Shown one piece after another: positions 52,489 to 61,195 of a stretch of DNA of 64,000 nucleotides. Source of the DNA: DASREM01 sp035652095. GTDB taxonomy: Bacteria; Acidobacteriota; Terriglobia; Terriglobales; Acidobacteriaceae. The DNA lies in NCBI GenBank assembly GCA_035652095.1, contig DASREM010000028.1, positions 434,001-498,000 of the forward strand, in the 5' to 3' direction. The stretch's first letter is position 1. Each line of letters opens with the position of its first letter. The position numbers and the translations under genes are program-made. The notes below the pieces were generated by a model, which ran no database searches, was not told where the DNA came from, and worked only from the letters and a program-made list of their open reading frames with translations.

Positions 52489-54083
52489 CGGTTTTGCAGC
52501 GGCTGCGCTTTCTCCGCGAGCTTGGCTGCAAGGGCACGCTTAAGCGACTGGGCTGTGGCATTGGCAGGTTCCAGCCGCAGCGCCTGATCCACGTCCTGGA
52601 CCGCCGCTTCCATCCTATTGTCTCGCAATTCCAGGCGGGCGAGAACCAGGAAAGCGTCGGCGGAGGGTCTCAAACGTAACGCTGTTTCCGCCTCTGACCG
52701 GGCAAGTATCAGGTTTTCGCCGGCTTCATACACTCGCGCCAGCCCGGAATGAGCGGCGGGATTCGCGTTGTCCAGGGATTGTGCCTCCCGGAACTCCTTC
52801 TCCGCCTCCGCCACGAAGCCGCGCGTCAGCAGTTCATTGCCGCGATCAACGTGGTAGCGCGCATGGGTTCGCGGGTCGGCCTTGGCCATCCGCTGTTCGG
52901 CAGTGGCTTCGATCTTCAGGGCGAGCAGGCGGAAGGTTCTTTCATCATAGTTTTTGCGGATCCGCTCCGAGGGAACCCGGCTAGGGACGGGCGCCTGCGT
53001 CAGTCGCGCGCTGGCCTCGGAGGATATGCTGTCGTAAAAGTTTTTCGCGTCTCCATCCGTGGGCCGTAATGCGAGAACTTCTTTCAGCTGCCGTGAAGCG
53101 CCACTGGTATCGCCCGCCTTGTAGAGCGCCACTGCAAGGTTGAAATGGTAATCAGGTTCGGCGGAATCTGCCTCGACTGCTTTTTGGAAATACTCGAGGG
53201 CGCTCTTTTTCCCGCGCCGGTCCTGCACCACGCCGAGGTTGTTATAAACCTCGGTCAAAGGCAGGCGTGAGGCTACAAATGCAAACGCCGTTTCTGCCCG
53301 GTCAAGTTGCCCCGCACTGTAGGCCGATAAGCCCAGAAAAAAATTGGCCTCCCGGGCTGCGGCATCATTCGCAGGAACTCGGCCCAGCGTTGCAACCGCC
53401 TGCTCGTATTGTCGCTCCCGGTAATAAGTCTTCCCAAGCTGCAACAGCGCTCGCGAATAAGCCGGATTCAGGCGCACGGCCTCGCGAAAATGCCCGATTT
53501 GTTCGGCAGCGGTCGGGTCAGTCAATCCATGGATGTAATTTTCAAATGCATCCAGGCGGATGGGCGCGGCGGCAGCTACATACTGCGATTTGCTGTTAGA
53601 TAGATCCGGACGCAGCGCATGTACCAGGTCCCAGGCCAGCGCGGTTTCGATATTAATCAGGTCGGGAAGCGGACCCGTCTCGGTCACCTCCGGCAGCAAG
53701 TGCTGGCGATGCATATCGAGTAAGCGGGCCGTCGCGGAAAATGTTCGTCCATCGAAACCGAAAGCTCCCAGCACAACATAGTCAACGTCCATCTCCTCGG
53801 CAATGCGATAGATCGTAGCCCGGGAAAGATGGACCCGGCTTGGGACCCCCGTCCGGTCGTAAGCGCGCTGCCGGTCCTCGCGGTCCAGCACGTACATCGT
53901 CGGAGAGGAAAGCCGCTCCTCGAGCAGCTCCGGGAATGACTCTCCAATCCACTCCAATCCTGTAGCCGTGGAACGGTTCTCAAAGGGAACTACCAGCACG
54001 GTGGGGCCCGGTACTTGCGTTTGGGCGGAAACGACACCTGCCAGGCCCAGGACCATGGCCAGAGTAAGCCAGAAGGATTTCAA
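52485..54083 (-). CDS. Exported TPR protein of the NfeD-slipin cluster
   Basis: A 532-residue protein from a TTG at 54083, giving signal peptide MKSFWLTLAMVLGLAGVVSA. The frame is open to 54185 but that part overlaps the NADH dehydrogenase gene. Residues 25-180 form a domain like the FlgT/CsgG-type N-terminus (VLVVPFENRSTATGLEWIGE and SRATIYRIAEEMDVDYVVLG), seen in some TPR proteins. TPR repeats follow: LLQLGKTYYRERQYEQAVAT, YHFNLAVALYKAGDTSGASR, AHSGLARVYEAGENLILARS. TPR surfaces bind proteins. The overlap with nfeD suggests it supplies or recognises a substrate. Confidence 0.75.
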   Translation of the reverse strand: MKSFWLTLAMVLGLAGVVSAQTQVPGPTVLVVPFENRSTATGLEWIGESFPELLEERLSSPTMYVLDREDRQRAYDRTGVPSRVHLSRATIYRIAEEMDVDYVVLGAFGFDGRTFSATARLLDMHRQHLLPEVTETGPLPDLINIETALAWDLVHALRPDLSNSKSQYVAAAAPIRLDAFENYIHGLTDPTAAEQIGHFREAVRLNPAYSRALLQLGKTYYRERQYEQAVATLGRVPANDAAAREANFFLGLSAYSAGQLDRAETAFAFVASRLPLTEVYNNLGVVQDRRGKKSALEYFQKAVEADSAEPDYHFNLAVALYKAGDTSGASRQLKEVLALRPTDGDAKNFYDSISSEASARLTQAPVPSRVPSERIRKNYDERTFRLLALKIEATAEQRMAKADPRTHARYHVDRGNELLTRGFVAEAEKEFREAQSLDNANPAAHSGLARVYEAGENLILARSEAETALRLRPSADAFLVLARLELRDNRMEAAVQDVDQALRLEPANATAQSLKRALAAKLAEKAQPLQNR

Positions 54084-54092
54084 AGTAGCTCG

Positions 54093-54098
54093 ATTATA
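54093..54098 (-). promoter_or_regulatory. Possible -10 box upstream of the TPR gene
   Basis: TATAAT on the minus strand lies nine bases before the TTG start at 54083. The -35 region at 17 bases (GGAAAC) is poor. If used, the mRNA would be leaderless or nearly so, which would fit the lack of a ribosome site. Confidence 0.3.
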
Positions 54099-54108
54099 GC
54101 GGGTGAGT

Positions 54109-55449
54109 TCAGGCGGTTTCCCGCACTTTGGGTCGATCATCGGCAGAAACACTTCCTGCCTGCATCGCTTGGCGCATGACGGCATCCCAACCGGGCAGTT
54201 CCGTGCTGCCGGTAATCAGGCGAGCGCTGCGTTCATAAGTCAGATATGACCATGCCCACTGGATCAGCACGATCACGCGATTGCGGAACCCGATCAGGAA
54301 CGTGATGTGAATGAACAGCCACGCCAGCCAGGCGATGAATCCCGAGATGTGGACCTTTCCGAACTGCGCGATCGCGGCTGCACGGCCAATAGTCGCCAAG
54401 CTCCCCTTATCGTGATAGTGAAAATCCTGCCGGCTCTCGTGATGAAGATCGCGGACGATGTTTTTTGCAGCCCAAGTCCCTTGCTGCATCGCGACCGGGG
54501 CCACTCCGGGCAGCAAGTTCCCGGATTTGTCCTTCAGCGCGGCGAGATCGCCGATCACAAAAATCTCAGGATGGCCCGGGATGCTGAGATCGGAGTTCAC
54601 CAGGACACGACCGGCGCGGTCGGTAGGCACGCCCAGTTTCTTGCCAAGCGGAGACGCCGCAACTCCCGCCGCCCACAGCGTGACTGCGGCCGGCAATGGC
54701 GTCTGGCCAATATAGACCGTCCCTGGTTGAATGTTGGTCACCATGGCAGAGGTCTGGACTTCGACGCCAAGGTGACGAAGTTGCTGTTCCGCACTTCGGG
54801 AAAGGTCCTCGGAATAGGTGGGCAGCACGCGCGTCCCGCCTTCCAGCAGAATAATGCGCGTTTTCTTGGGATCAATCGAGCGGAACTCGTTTTCCAGGGC
54901 CTTGCGCGAAATTTCGGCCAGCGTGCCGGCAAGTTCGACGCCGGTGGGACCGGCCCCTACCACGACGAAATTCAGCGGGGGATGCGGTTCGCCGGACGCC
55001 ACCGCCCGTTCCGCCAGTTCAAATGCCAACAACACACGGCGGCGAATCTCCAGGGCGTCTTCCACGGTCTTCAAACCGGGCGCCAACGGTTCCCACTCAT
55101 CATGGCCAAAGTAGGCATGACTGGCGCCGGCTGCGACAATCAGGTAATCGTAGGGGACATCTTCTTCGGCGAGCAGAACCAGTCGCCGCTCCAGGTCGAA
55201 TCCCTGAACCTCGCCGAGCAGAATTTCGATGTTTTTGTCCCCGCGCAGAATCCAGCGAATCGGAGTCGCGATCTCTCCCGGCGAAAGGCCCGCGGTCGCA
55301 ACCTGGTACAGCAAGGGTTGAAATGTGTGATGGTTTCGCCGGTCGACCACTGTGACCTGTACCGGTTGGTGAGCAAGATGCCTCGCCGCGCGCAATCCGC
55401 CGAAACCTGCTCCAATGATCACGATCCTCGGGTTACTTTCGCCACTCAT
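54109..55449 (-). CDS. ndh: Type II NADH dehydrogenase (NDH-2)
   Basis: A 446-residue flavoprotein. The FAD site is IVIIGAGFGGLRAARHL at the N-terminus, and the NADH site is NFVVVGAGPTGVELAGTLAE. HHTFQPLLYQVATAGLSPGE and the AVTLWAAGVAASPLGKKLG-like strand are typical of NDH-2. The C-terminal membrane-binding region (FIAWLAWLFIHITFLIGF) anchors it to the inner face of the membrane. It passes electrons from NADH to quinone without pumping protons. It lies just upstream of the TPR gene. Confidence 0.92.
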   Translation of the reverse strand: MSGESNPRIVIIGAGFGGLRAARHLAHQPVQVTVVDRRNHHTFQPLLYQVATAGLSPGEIATPIRWILRGDKNIEILLGEVQGFDLERRLVLLAEEDVPYDYLIVAAGASHAYFGHDEWEPLAPGLKTVEDALEIRRRVLLAFELAERAVASGEPHPPLNFVVVGAGPTGVELAGTLAEISRKALENEFRSIDPKKTRIILLEGGTRVLPTYSEDLSRSAEQQLRHLGVEVQTSAMVTNIQPGTVYIGQTPLPAAVTLWAAGVAASPLGKKLGVPTDRAGRVLVNSDLSIPGHPEIFVIGDLAALKDKSGNLLPGVAPVAMQQGTWAAKNIVRDLHHESRQDFHYHDKGSLATIGRAAAIAQFGKVHISGFIAWLAWLFIHITFLIGFRNRVIVLIQWAWSYLTYERSARLITGSTELPGWDAVMRQAMQAGSVSADDRPKVRETA

Positions 55450-55510
55450 GGAACCGTAAGCTACCTTCCAGCATCCTAGGTATCAAGTCTTCACTTAATA
55501 GATTCCGGCC

Positions 55511-56203
55511 ATGCCTTCCGAGTCGAAATCTTTTCCGCCGCTGCTGGTACCCTCGACCGTACTGAAAGCCAGCGTCGTTTCCGGCGGCTGGTTATGGACA
55601 CAGATCGTCGTTGTTTATGGTCTGATCCTGGTCTCCATCTGGACTCCTCAGGGTATCGCGAAAATCATTCTGATGCTGGCGGCGGCGATCGCACTGCTGA
55701 TATTTGCCGGCGACGGCAGCTATTCCTGGCGAGAGATGGGATTGGGACTGCCATCGGCGCGCGCGTGGTTGGTTGCGCTCGCCGCTGGGATGGCGCTGGC
55801 CGTATCGGTGCCGATGATCTCCAGGCTTGTGGGACTCAACGTAGCTCCTTTCCGATCGCTGTCGCTGCAACAGTCGTGGCGTTACGCGATCTGGTCGCTG
55901 GAGCAGGAGTTTATCCTGCAGTCCTTTCTGTTCTTGCGGTTGGAAACCCTGACCCGAAGCCGTCATGCCGTGCTCTGGGCAGCCGCGCTGTTTTCGCTGG
56001 CGCATCTGCCCAGCCCGATCTTAACTGTGCTCAGCCTGATTGGCGGACTGGTATTTTGCGAGATCTTCCGCCGCTACCGCAACATCTACCCGCTCGGCGT
56101 GATCCACGCGGTTCTAGGTCTTACCATCGCCGGCAGTTTTTCTGATCGCTGGCTGCACCACATGCGGGTTGGCATTGGTTATCTCACCTTTCACCTGCGC
56201 TGA
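55511..56203 (+). CDS. CPBP-family intramembrane protein (CAAX-protease-like)
   Basis: A 230-residue protein with six to seven hydrophobic helices. The CPBP motifs are partly kept: LEQEFILQSFLFLR in place of EExxxR (Glu-Gln-Glu, Gln for Arg), ALFSLAHLP for FxxxH, and IHAVLGL for the last His motif. The missing Arg makes protease activity uncertain. It ends 17 bases before the next membrane protein gene, so the two are likely cotranscribed. Confidence 0.78.
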   Translation: MPSESKSFPPLLVPSTVLKASVVSGGWLWTQIVVVYGLILVSIWTPQGIAKIILMLAAAIALLIFAGDGSYSWREMGLGLPSARAWLVALAAGMALAVSVPMISRLVGLNVAPFRSLSLQQSWRYAIWSLEQEFILQSFLFLRLETLTRSRHAVLWAAALFSLAHLPSPILTVLSLIGGLVFCEIFRRYRNIYPLGVIHAVLGLTIAGSFSDRWLHHMRVGIGYLTFHLR

Positions 56204-56220
56204 AGCTATGATCTTGTAAC

Positions 56221-57849
56221 ATGTCCCCGGAGGTACGCCGGGACTTGCATTTCAACCTGACGCAGGCCGAATCTCGTCAACACACCGGCTCTCCCGCACC
56301 GCCCGGCTGGCTCTTGTTCCTGATTCCGTCAGTCGGCGACCTCTTGTTTCTCGCCATCCTGTTCTTGCTTTCCACAGGAGTTCTGTCACAGAAATTGCTC
56401 GGAGACGCGGGTACAGGATGGCACATTCGCGCCGGGGAACAGATCATCACGATGCACGCGGTTCCCAGGAGCGACGCCTTCTCGGTCTCGACGGCCGGCA
56501 AGCCCTGGTACGCCTGGGAGTGGCTTTACGATGCCGGCATTGCAGTCATTCACCATTGGTTCGGACTCAATGGCATCGTGGTGCTTACGGCCTTCGTTAT
56601 CGCAGTCACGTTTGCCCTGACCCTGCGGTTTAGCATGCGACGCGGGGCAGGACTGCCGGTAGCCCTGTTCCTGGTATTGCTCGCCGCGGCCGCTTCCACA
56701 ATTCACTTCTTGGCCCGTCCTCATGTCGTGACCTGGCTCTTGCTAGTGATTTGGTTCGAAGTGGTTGACTCATCCGAGACCAGCGCCGATCCCAGGCGCC
56801 TATACTGGCTGTCGTTCATCACCCTGTTCTGGGTCAACGTGCACGGCGGTTTCCTGCTCGGATTTGTTTTGTGTGCTCTCTTTTTCCTCGGCAAGGCACT
56901 CGAGTACTGGCGAATGCCGGAGAGCCGCAACAACATCATGCAGTGGATGAAAGCCCTGGCAACTTCGAGCGCCTTATCCCTGCTGGTCACCCTCGTCAAT
57001 CCTTACGGCTACAACCTTCACCTGCACATTTACCGATACCTGACAGACCGATTCCTCATGAACCACGTCGAGGAATTCCAGTCACCCAATTTCCACGGTC
57101 TGGCCCAGCAGTGTTTCGCGGCCCTGGTTTTGGTAACCATTGCGACGCTGGCCATCGCAACTCGCAAGCTCCGCACCTCGCATCTGCTGATCGCAGTCTT
57201 TGCCGTTTATAGCGGGATGTATGCTTCGCGCAATTTGCCTGCGTCTTCCATCCTGCTCGGTCTAATCATCGCGCCCGTGCTGTCGACGAGCATTCGAGAG
57301 TTCGCGGAACGTGCGACTCTCCTTCGCGGTACTTGGAGATGGTTCCTGAGTTTCTCCCATCGCATGACGACGATGGAATTCAGACTTCGCGGTCATCTCT
57401 GGCCCATGCTGGGGACTGCTCTTTTGTGCGTCATCTGTTTCAATCACGGAAGCGCCGGTTCAATGCAACTTTTGGACGCGCAGTTCAGCGGCAAGCGATT
57501 CCCAGTACAAGCGGTGGGGTACGTGGAGCAACATCATCCGGGTATGCCCATCTTCGCTCCCGACTATTGGGGCGGGTATCTGATCTACCGCCTTTATCCC
57601 CGGGAGAAGGTTTTCGCGGACGACCGCCACGACCTCTATGGCGACGCTTTTCTCAGACGTTACCTGGGAGTAATCCATGTCGTGCCGGGTTGGCAGAAGG
57701 TACTGGGTGATTGGCAGGTGAACCTCGTCGTGCTTCCAGCCGAATCGTCGCTATCGAATATTTTGAAGGAAACTCACCAGTGGCAGGCGGAATACGAAGA
57801 CGAGACCGCGACAGTATTCAGAAGAATTACAGCACCCCAGGAGAAATGA
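56221..57849 (+). CDS. Polytopic membrane protein, possible GT-C glycosyltransferase-like
   Basis: A 542-residue protein with about ten transmembrane helices from residue 35 to 410. A soluble C-terminal part follows (FAPDYWGGYLIYRLYPREKV and FADDRHDLYGDAFLRRYLGV). The first external loop has LLGDAGTGWHIRAGEQIITM and SAGKPWYAWEWLYDAGIAVI-like residues. This pattern recurs in bacterial membrane proteins of unknown role related to GT-C enzymes. The activity is not shown by a clear catalytic motif. Confidence 0.6.
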   Translation: MSPEVRRDLHFNLTQAESRQHTGSPAPPGWLLFLIPSVGDLLFLAILFLLSTGVLSQKLLGDAGTGWHIRAGEQIITMHAVPRSDAFSVSTAGKPWYAWEWLYDAGIAVIHHWFGLNGIVVLTAFVIAVTFALTLRFSMRRGAGLPVALFLVLLAAAASTIHFLARPHVVTWLLLVIWFEVVDSSETSADPRRLYWLSFITLFWVNVHGGFLLGFVLCALFFLGKALEYWRMPESRNNIMQWMKALATSSALSLLVTLVNPYGYNLHLHIYRYLTDRFLMNHVEEFQSPNFHGLAQQCFAALVLVTIATLAIATRKLRTSHLLIAVFAVYSGMYASRNLPASSILLGLIIAPVLSTSIREFAERATLLRGTWRWFLSFSHRMTTMEFRLRGHLWPMLGTALLCVICFNHGSAGSMQLLDAQFSGKRFPVQAVGYVEQHHPGMPIFAPDYWGGYLIYRLYPREKVFADDRHDLYGDAFLRRYLGVIHVVPGWQKVLGDWQVNLVVLPAESSLSNILKETHQWQAEYEDETATVFRRITAPQEK

Positions 57850-57861
57850 CAGCGCTTACGC

Positions 57862-59877
57862 TCAGCGGGTATCGATGCTGAAGCCGAGAATTGCATTGAC
57901 CTCAACCGGTTGATCTCCGCGCAGTACCGGGCGAAACTTCCAACTGGCGAGTGAAGCGAGCACCTTGGGAGTGCATTCGGCAGTTCCACCTTCCAATACC
58001 TTCGGGTCTTTGATTTGTCCCGAGCGGTCCAGAACAAACGCAATAATCAGTCGCGAAGGCTGCAGATTATCTGGCAAGTCCGTGCGCATCGGTTCAGGCG
58101 CGGTGAGATCTCCCGCATAGGCCCCGGAACCGGAAGTGCTGTCGGCAAACTCCAAGGCAGCCCGTCCCAGCTTGGTATCCAGGTAGGTGGTGTACACCAT
58201 GCCCTTTAAGGCACTGCCGTAAAAGTTGAAGGCTCCTCCGGACCGTGCCGTTGCAACGATGGTTATGCCCGAGCCGTGACGGTCTTTCAGCGAAGAAGAA
58301 TGCGTGGGGTCACTGGGCTGATTTCCATCTGACCCGAAACTGGGAAGCGTGATGATATTGCTGCTCCCTCCGCGCACAGACACGCCCGGCACGGCGGGTT
58401 TGCCGGTGGTTCCGCTGCCTGCTCCGCCCGGTCCCGGATAAGGAGAGATTCCGCCCTTGGCTAACGTGTCGGAGCCCTTGCCAGCTCCGGTTTTCCCCGC
58501 GCCCGGCCCTTCGCCGCCAAACCCGCTGCCTGGGCCGGTTCCGCGGCCAATCCCGGTGCCGCCGCCCGATCCACCAATTCCGGGCTGCGCTCCCCCTGTG
58601 GGAGACATCGCCAGGGATCCGGGGCTCCCGTTGCCGGGTACGCCAGCTTTCGAACCTGGCTGGCTCGAAACGATCACACCACTTCCCGAAGCGCTTCCCC
58701 CGCCGCCATTCGATGGGGCCACCGCCATTTCTCCGACGTCCAGCGGGCCCCCCCGCCCCGCGCCTCGGTTCCCCTGGCCCTGGCCCCCGATGCCGCCTGA
58801 AACCGTTACAGGAGGAGGAATCACGGTCGCGCTTCCATCCAAACCCGGCATGCCCTGTCTTGCTAAGCCGGTCACTTGCACCGGCGGAGCAATCACGTTG
58901 GGATTTCCGCCAAGCTCAATGCCCGTCGCTTGCCTCCGAACAGAGCCGCCGACCTGAACCGGAGGCGGGACCACCGAAGCGTCTCCAATTCCTCCAACCG
59001 CGCGGCGATTTCCGGTCGCACTCCCAACCTGAACCGGCGGAGGAACGATCTGGTTGCGCAACTCCGGCCCAAATCCCGGTCCCGATCGTGCGACTTCTCG
59101 CGTGATTTGCGGAGGCGGCGCGATCACGCTCGGCGGTGGCAGCGTCAGTTTCGGATTCAGATTTGTGACTTGCTCAGGAGCAGAAACCGGGGGCGGGACA
59201 ATCTGCACCGGATTGTTTCCCGGCAGTCGCATGGATGACAAATCGCCTCGCAGTGCAGGTGGTGTCGGCGGAACAATCCCGGGGACCAGCGATGGCGCAG
59301 GTTGAAATGTGTCGCGTCGTGCCTGGGGTATGGGGGCGATCGCAGTTTCGCCTAGGTTTGGAGCGCGGAGCGATGACCTCAATCCTTCCGTGGGGGCAGG
59401 GCCAGGGATGGGTTTGTAAGCAAGAAGGTTCGCCACTTCCGAATCCGCTCGCGGCAAGTTCAGTCGTGGCGCATCCACGATCTTTTCTCGCACCGAGTTG
59501 CCGCGCGCCACGCGGATGGTTTGGCTGCGATGGTGTGCTTCCTTCCCGCCCGCCCGTCCGGAATTACCCGACTGCGCTCCACCTAAGTCCTCGGTGCGCG
59601 GAAGTTCATCGCCCGAGTAGTAGATCACGTCGTACTTAGGGAGTGGCGGTGGCGCATATGGCCGAATCATGGCGAGCTTGGCGGGGATCACAATCGCGGC
59701 AATCAGCAACAATACTTCGCAGACCCAGGAAGCCAGGATTCCGCGGTAGGGAAATAGCCCGGTATTGGCTTCACCGGCCAGGCGCTTGGGAGACTTCGCC
59801 AGGGCAGGCCGGACCGCGGTGACAAACTCTTCCCATGGCGACGACCACTCCACCAGAAGCTTGGGAGCGTCGTTCAC
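57862..59877 (-). CDS. TonB-like protein with a very long Gly/Pro-rich repeat region
   Basis: A 671-residue protein. One transmembrane helix lies near 50-72 (LASWVCEVLLLIAAIVIPAKL). A central region of about 420 residues is Pro-rich, then Gly-rich. It contains degenerate repeats of the form I/V-PPPVQV-x-G (IVPPPVQVGS, VVPPPVQVGG, VIAPPVQVTG, VIPPPVTVSG). The C-terminal 100 residues fit a TonB-type domain (RLIIAFVLDRSGQIKDPKVL and SLASWKFRPVLRGDQPVEV). It may span the periplasm. No ExbB/ExbD or receptor gene is nearby. The start overlaps the stop of the DUF192 gene. Confidence 0.78.
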   Translation of the reverse strand: MNDAPKLLVEWSSPWEEFVTAVRPALAKSPKRLAGEANTGLFPYRGILASWVCEVLLLIAAIVIPAKLAMIRPYAPPPLPKYDVIYYSGDELPRTEDLGGAQSGNSGRAGGKEAHHRSQTIRVARGNSVREKIVDAPRLNLPRADSEVANLLAYKPIPGPAPTEGLRSSLRAPNLGETAIAPIPQARRDTFQPAPSLVPGIVPPTPPALRGDLSSMRLPGNNPVQIVPPPVSAPEQVTNLNPKLTLPPPSVIAPPPQITREVARSGPGFGPELRNQIVPPPVQVGSATGNRRAVGGIGDASVVPPPVQVGGSVRRQATGIELGGNPNVIAPPVQVTGLARQGMPGLDGSATVIPPPVTVSGGIGGQGQGNRGAGRGGPLDVGEMAVAPSNGGGGSASGSGVIVSSQPGSKAGVPGNGSPGSLAMSPTGGAQPGIGGSGGGTGIGRGTGPGSGFGGEGPGAGKTGAGKGSDTLAKGGISPYPGPGGAGSGTTGKPAVPGVSVRGGSSNIITLPSFGSDGNQPSDPTHSSSLKDRHGSGITIVATARSGGAFNFYGSALKGMVYTTYLDTKLGRAALEFADSTSGSGAYAGDLTAPEPMRTDLPDNLQPSRLIIAFVLDRSGQIKDPKVLEGGTAECTPKVLASLASWKFRPVLRGDQPVEVNAILGFSIDTR

Positions 59878-60266
59878 GACGGGCCCCCAGTCCGCGAGCC
59901 CAGCGTGATCTCGAGTTCATCTCCGATGACCGTCCCCGTAGTACTCAAAGTGTCAGGAGGAAGTTCTAGGACCGAAACCGACTTGCGACGAATCGGCGCG
60001 ATGCGCCACGGCTGCAAGCTCTTTTCAAGATGGACGATAGTCTTCGCCTGGTCCAGATAAACCACATCAATAGGGAAGCGCATGGCGAAGGTATGCACGC
60101 CATGGCAGGGAACAATCCATAGCCCCTGGCCCGAGCGGAAACTCGCCGCCGGCGTTCCCATCAACCCCCGTAAGCGGGTCCAATGCGTGTCCGCGACCGC
60201 AACTTCGGTAGCGAGATAGGCTTGGCGGGATCGATTAAAGGCATAACCTGTGGGAACTGCGGGCAT
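59874..60266 (-). CDS. DUF192-family protein
   Basis: A 130-residue protein with the family core: TRLRGLMGTPAASFRSGQGL, CHGVHTFAMRFPIDVVYLD and VLELPPDTLSTTGTVIGDEL. DUF192 proteins are small beta-rich proteins of unknown role, often exported; no signal peptide is seen here. Its location between tadC and the TonB-like gene, 28 bases after tadC, makes it part of the Tad operon. Confidence 0.82.
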   Translation of the reverse strand: MPAVPTGYAFNRSRQAYLATEVAVADTHWTRLRGLMGTPAASFRSGQGLWIVPCHGVHTFAMRFPIDVVYLDQAKTIVHLEKSLQPWRIAPIRRKSVSVLELPPDTLSTTGTVIGDELEITLGSRTGGPS

Positions 60267-60294
60267 ACAACTCCTGGGTTCGGCTACTGTACCA

Positions 60295-61191
60295 TCACCG
60301 CCCTGATCCGGGCAGCAATGTGCGATACAGCTGGATAATCGCTGGCCCGAGGGTTACAAAAATAATCGAGGGGAGAATAAAAAGTACGAGGGGGATGACC
60401 ATCTTGATGGTGGTCTTGGCGGCCTGCTCTTCGGCCCGCTGCCGCCGCTCTGTACGCAGGGAATCGGAATGCACGCGCAACGCCTGGGCCACGCTGGTTC
60501 CGAAGCGATCGGTTTGAATGAGTGTTGCAACCAGCGCTCGAATGTCGTCCACGCCCGTTCTTTCGGTCAAATTGCGCAACGCTTCGGCACGCGGTTTTCC
60601 GGCGCGCATCTCCAGGTTGACAAGGTGAAACTCCGAGCTCAAGTCGGGATGCGCATGATACAAGTCTTCTCCTACCCGCATCAGGGCCTGATCGAGCGCA
60701 AGCCCTGCTTCCACGCAGATGACGGTAAGGTCCAGGGCATCCGGCAACGCCAGGCGAACTCGTTGCTGCCGTTCGCGGATCAGGCGCTTCAGGACGAACC
60801 GGGGAATAAAGAATCCCAGTCCCGCAAGGCTGACCACAAATGTCATACCCAGTCCCGCCGCAATGGCGGTCACAAAGCCCAGCGCGGTCAATGCGGCCCG
60901 GCTGCCGACGTAGAGCGTCAGGTGCCTGGGCTCTCGAAAGCCTGCCTGAATCAACCACGCGCGGGTGCGTGAAACCTCGGATGGGGAAAGCGGGATGGCT
61001 TTGCTGAGCGGGTCCAGGGCCTGCTCGATACGCTCCTTGAATGCCGGCTTCTCTTCCTTCTGCCGTGGCTGAAAGCCCAATGCTCGCAGCCGGGTGCCGA
61101 TCACTGAAGTCGGAGCGTACGCAGCCGCGCCGAAGGAAAACACCACCAGCGCGACAGTCAGAAAGATCACGATGACGAGAGCGATCAGCAT
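60295..61191 (-). CDS. tadC: Tad/Flp pilus platform protein TadC
   Basis: A 298-residue inner-membrane protein with a T2SSF domain: ALPDALDLTVICVEAGLALD, then LRNLTERTGVDDIRALVATL, and TKTIKMVIPLVLFILPSIIF-like C-terminal helix. Together with TadB it forms the platform of the Tad (tight adherence) pilus. The start lies four bases after the tadB stop. Confidence 0.9.
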   Translation of the reverse strand: MLIALVIVIFLTVALVVFSFGAAAYAPTSVIGTRLRALGFQPRQKEEKPAFKERIEQALDPLSKAIPLSPSEVSRTRAWLIQAGFREPRHLTLYVGSRAALTALGFVTAIAAGLGMTFVVSLAGLGFFIPRFVLKRLIRERQQRVRLALPDALDLTVICVEAGLALDQALMRVGEDLYHAHPDLSSEFHLVNLEMRAGKPRAEALRNLTERTGVDDIRALVATLIQTDRFGTSVAQALRVHSDSLRTERRQRAEEQAAKTTIKMVIPLVLFILPSIIFVTLGPAIIQLYRTLLPGSGR

Positions 61192-61195
61192 GTTC

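Noticed and set aside
54307..55479. Long open frame on the plus strand opposite NDH-2
   Set aside because: It is an antisense shadow; the minus strand has both dinucleotide-binding motifs of NDH-2.
58450..59250. CRISPR-like or tandem DNA repeat in the Gly/Pro-rich region
   Set aside because: The repeats are degenerate at DNA level, in frame and without spacers; they are protein repeats of the TonB-like gene.
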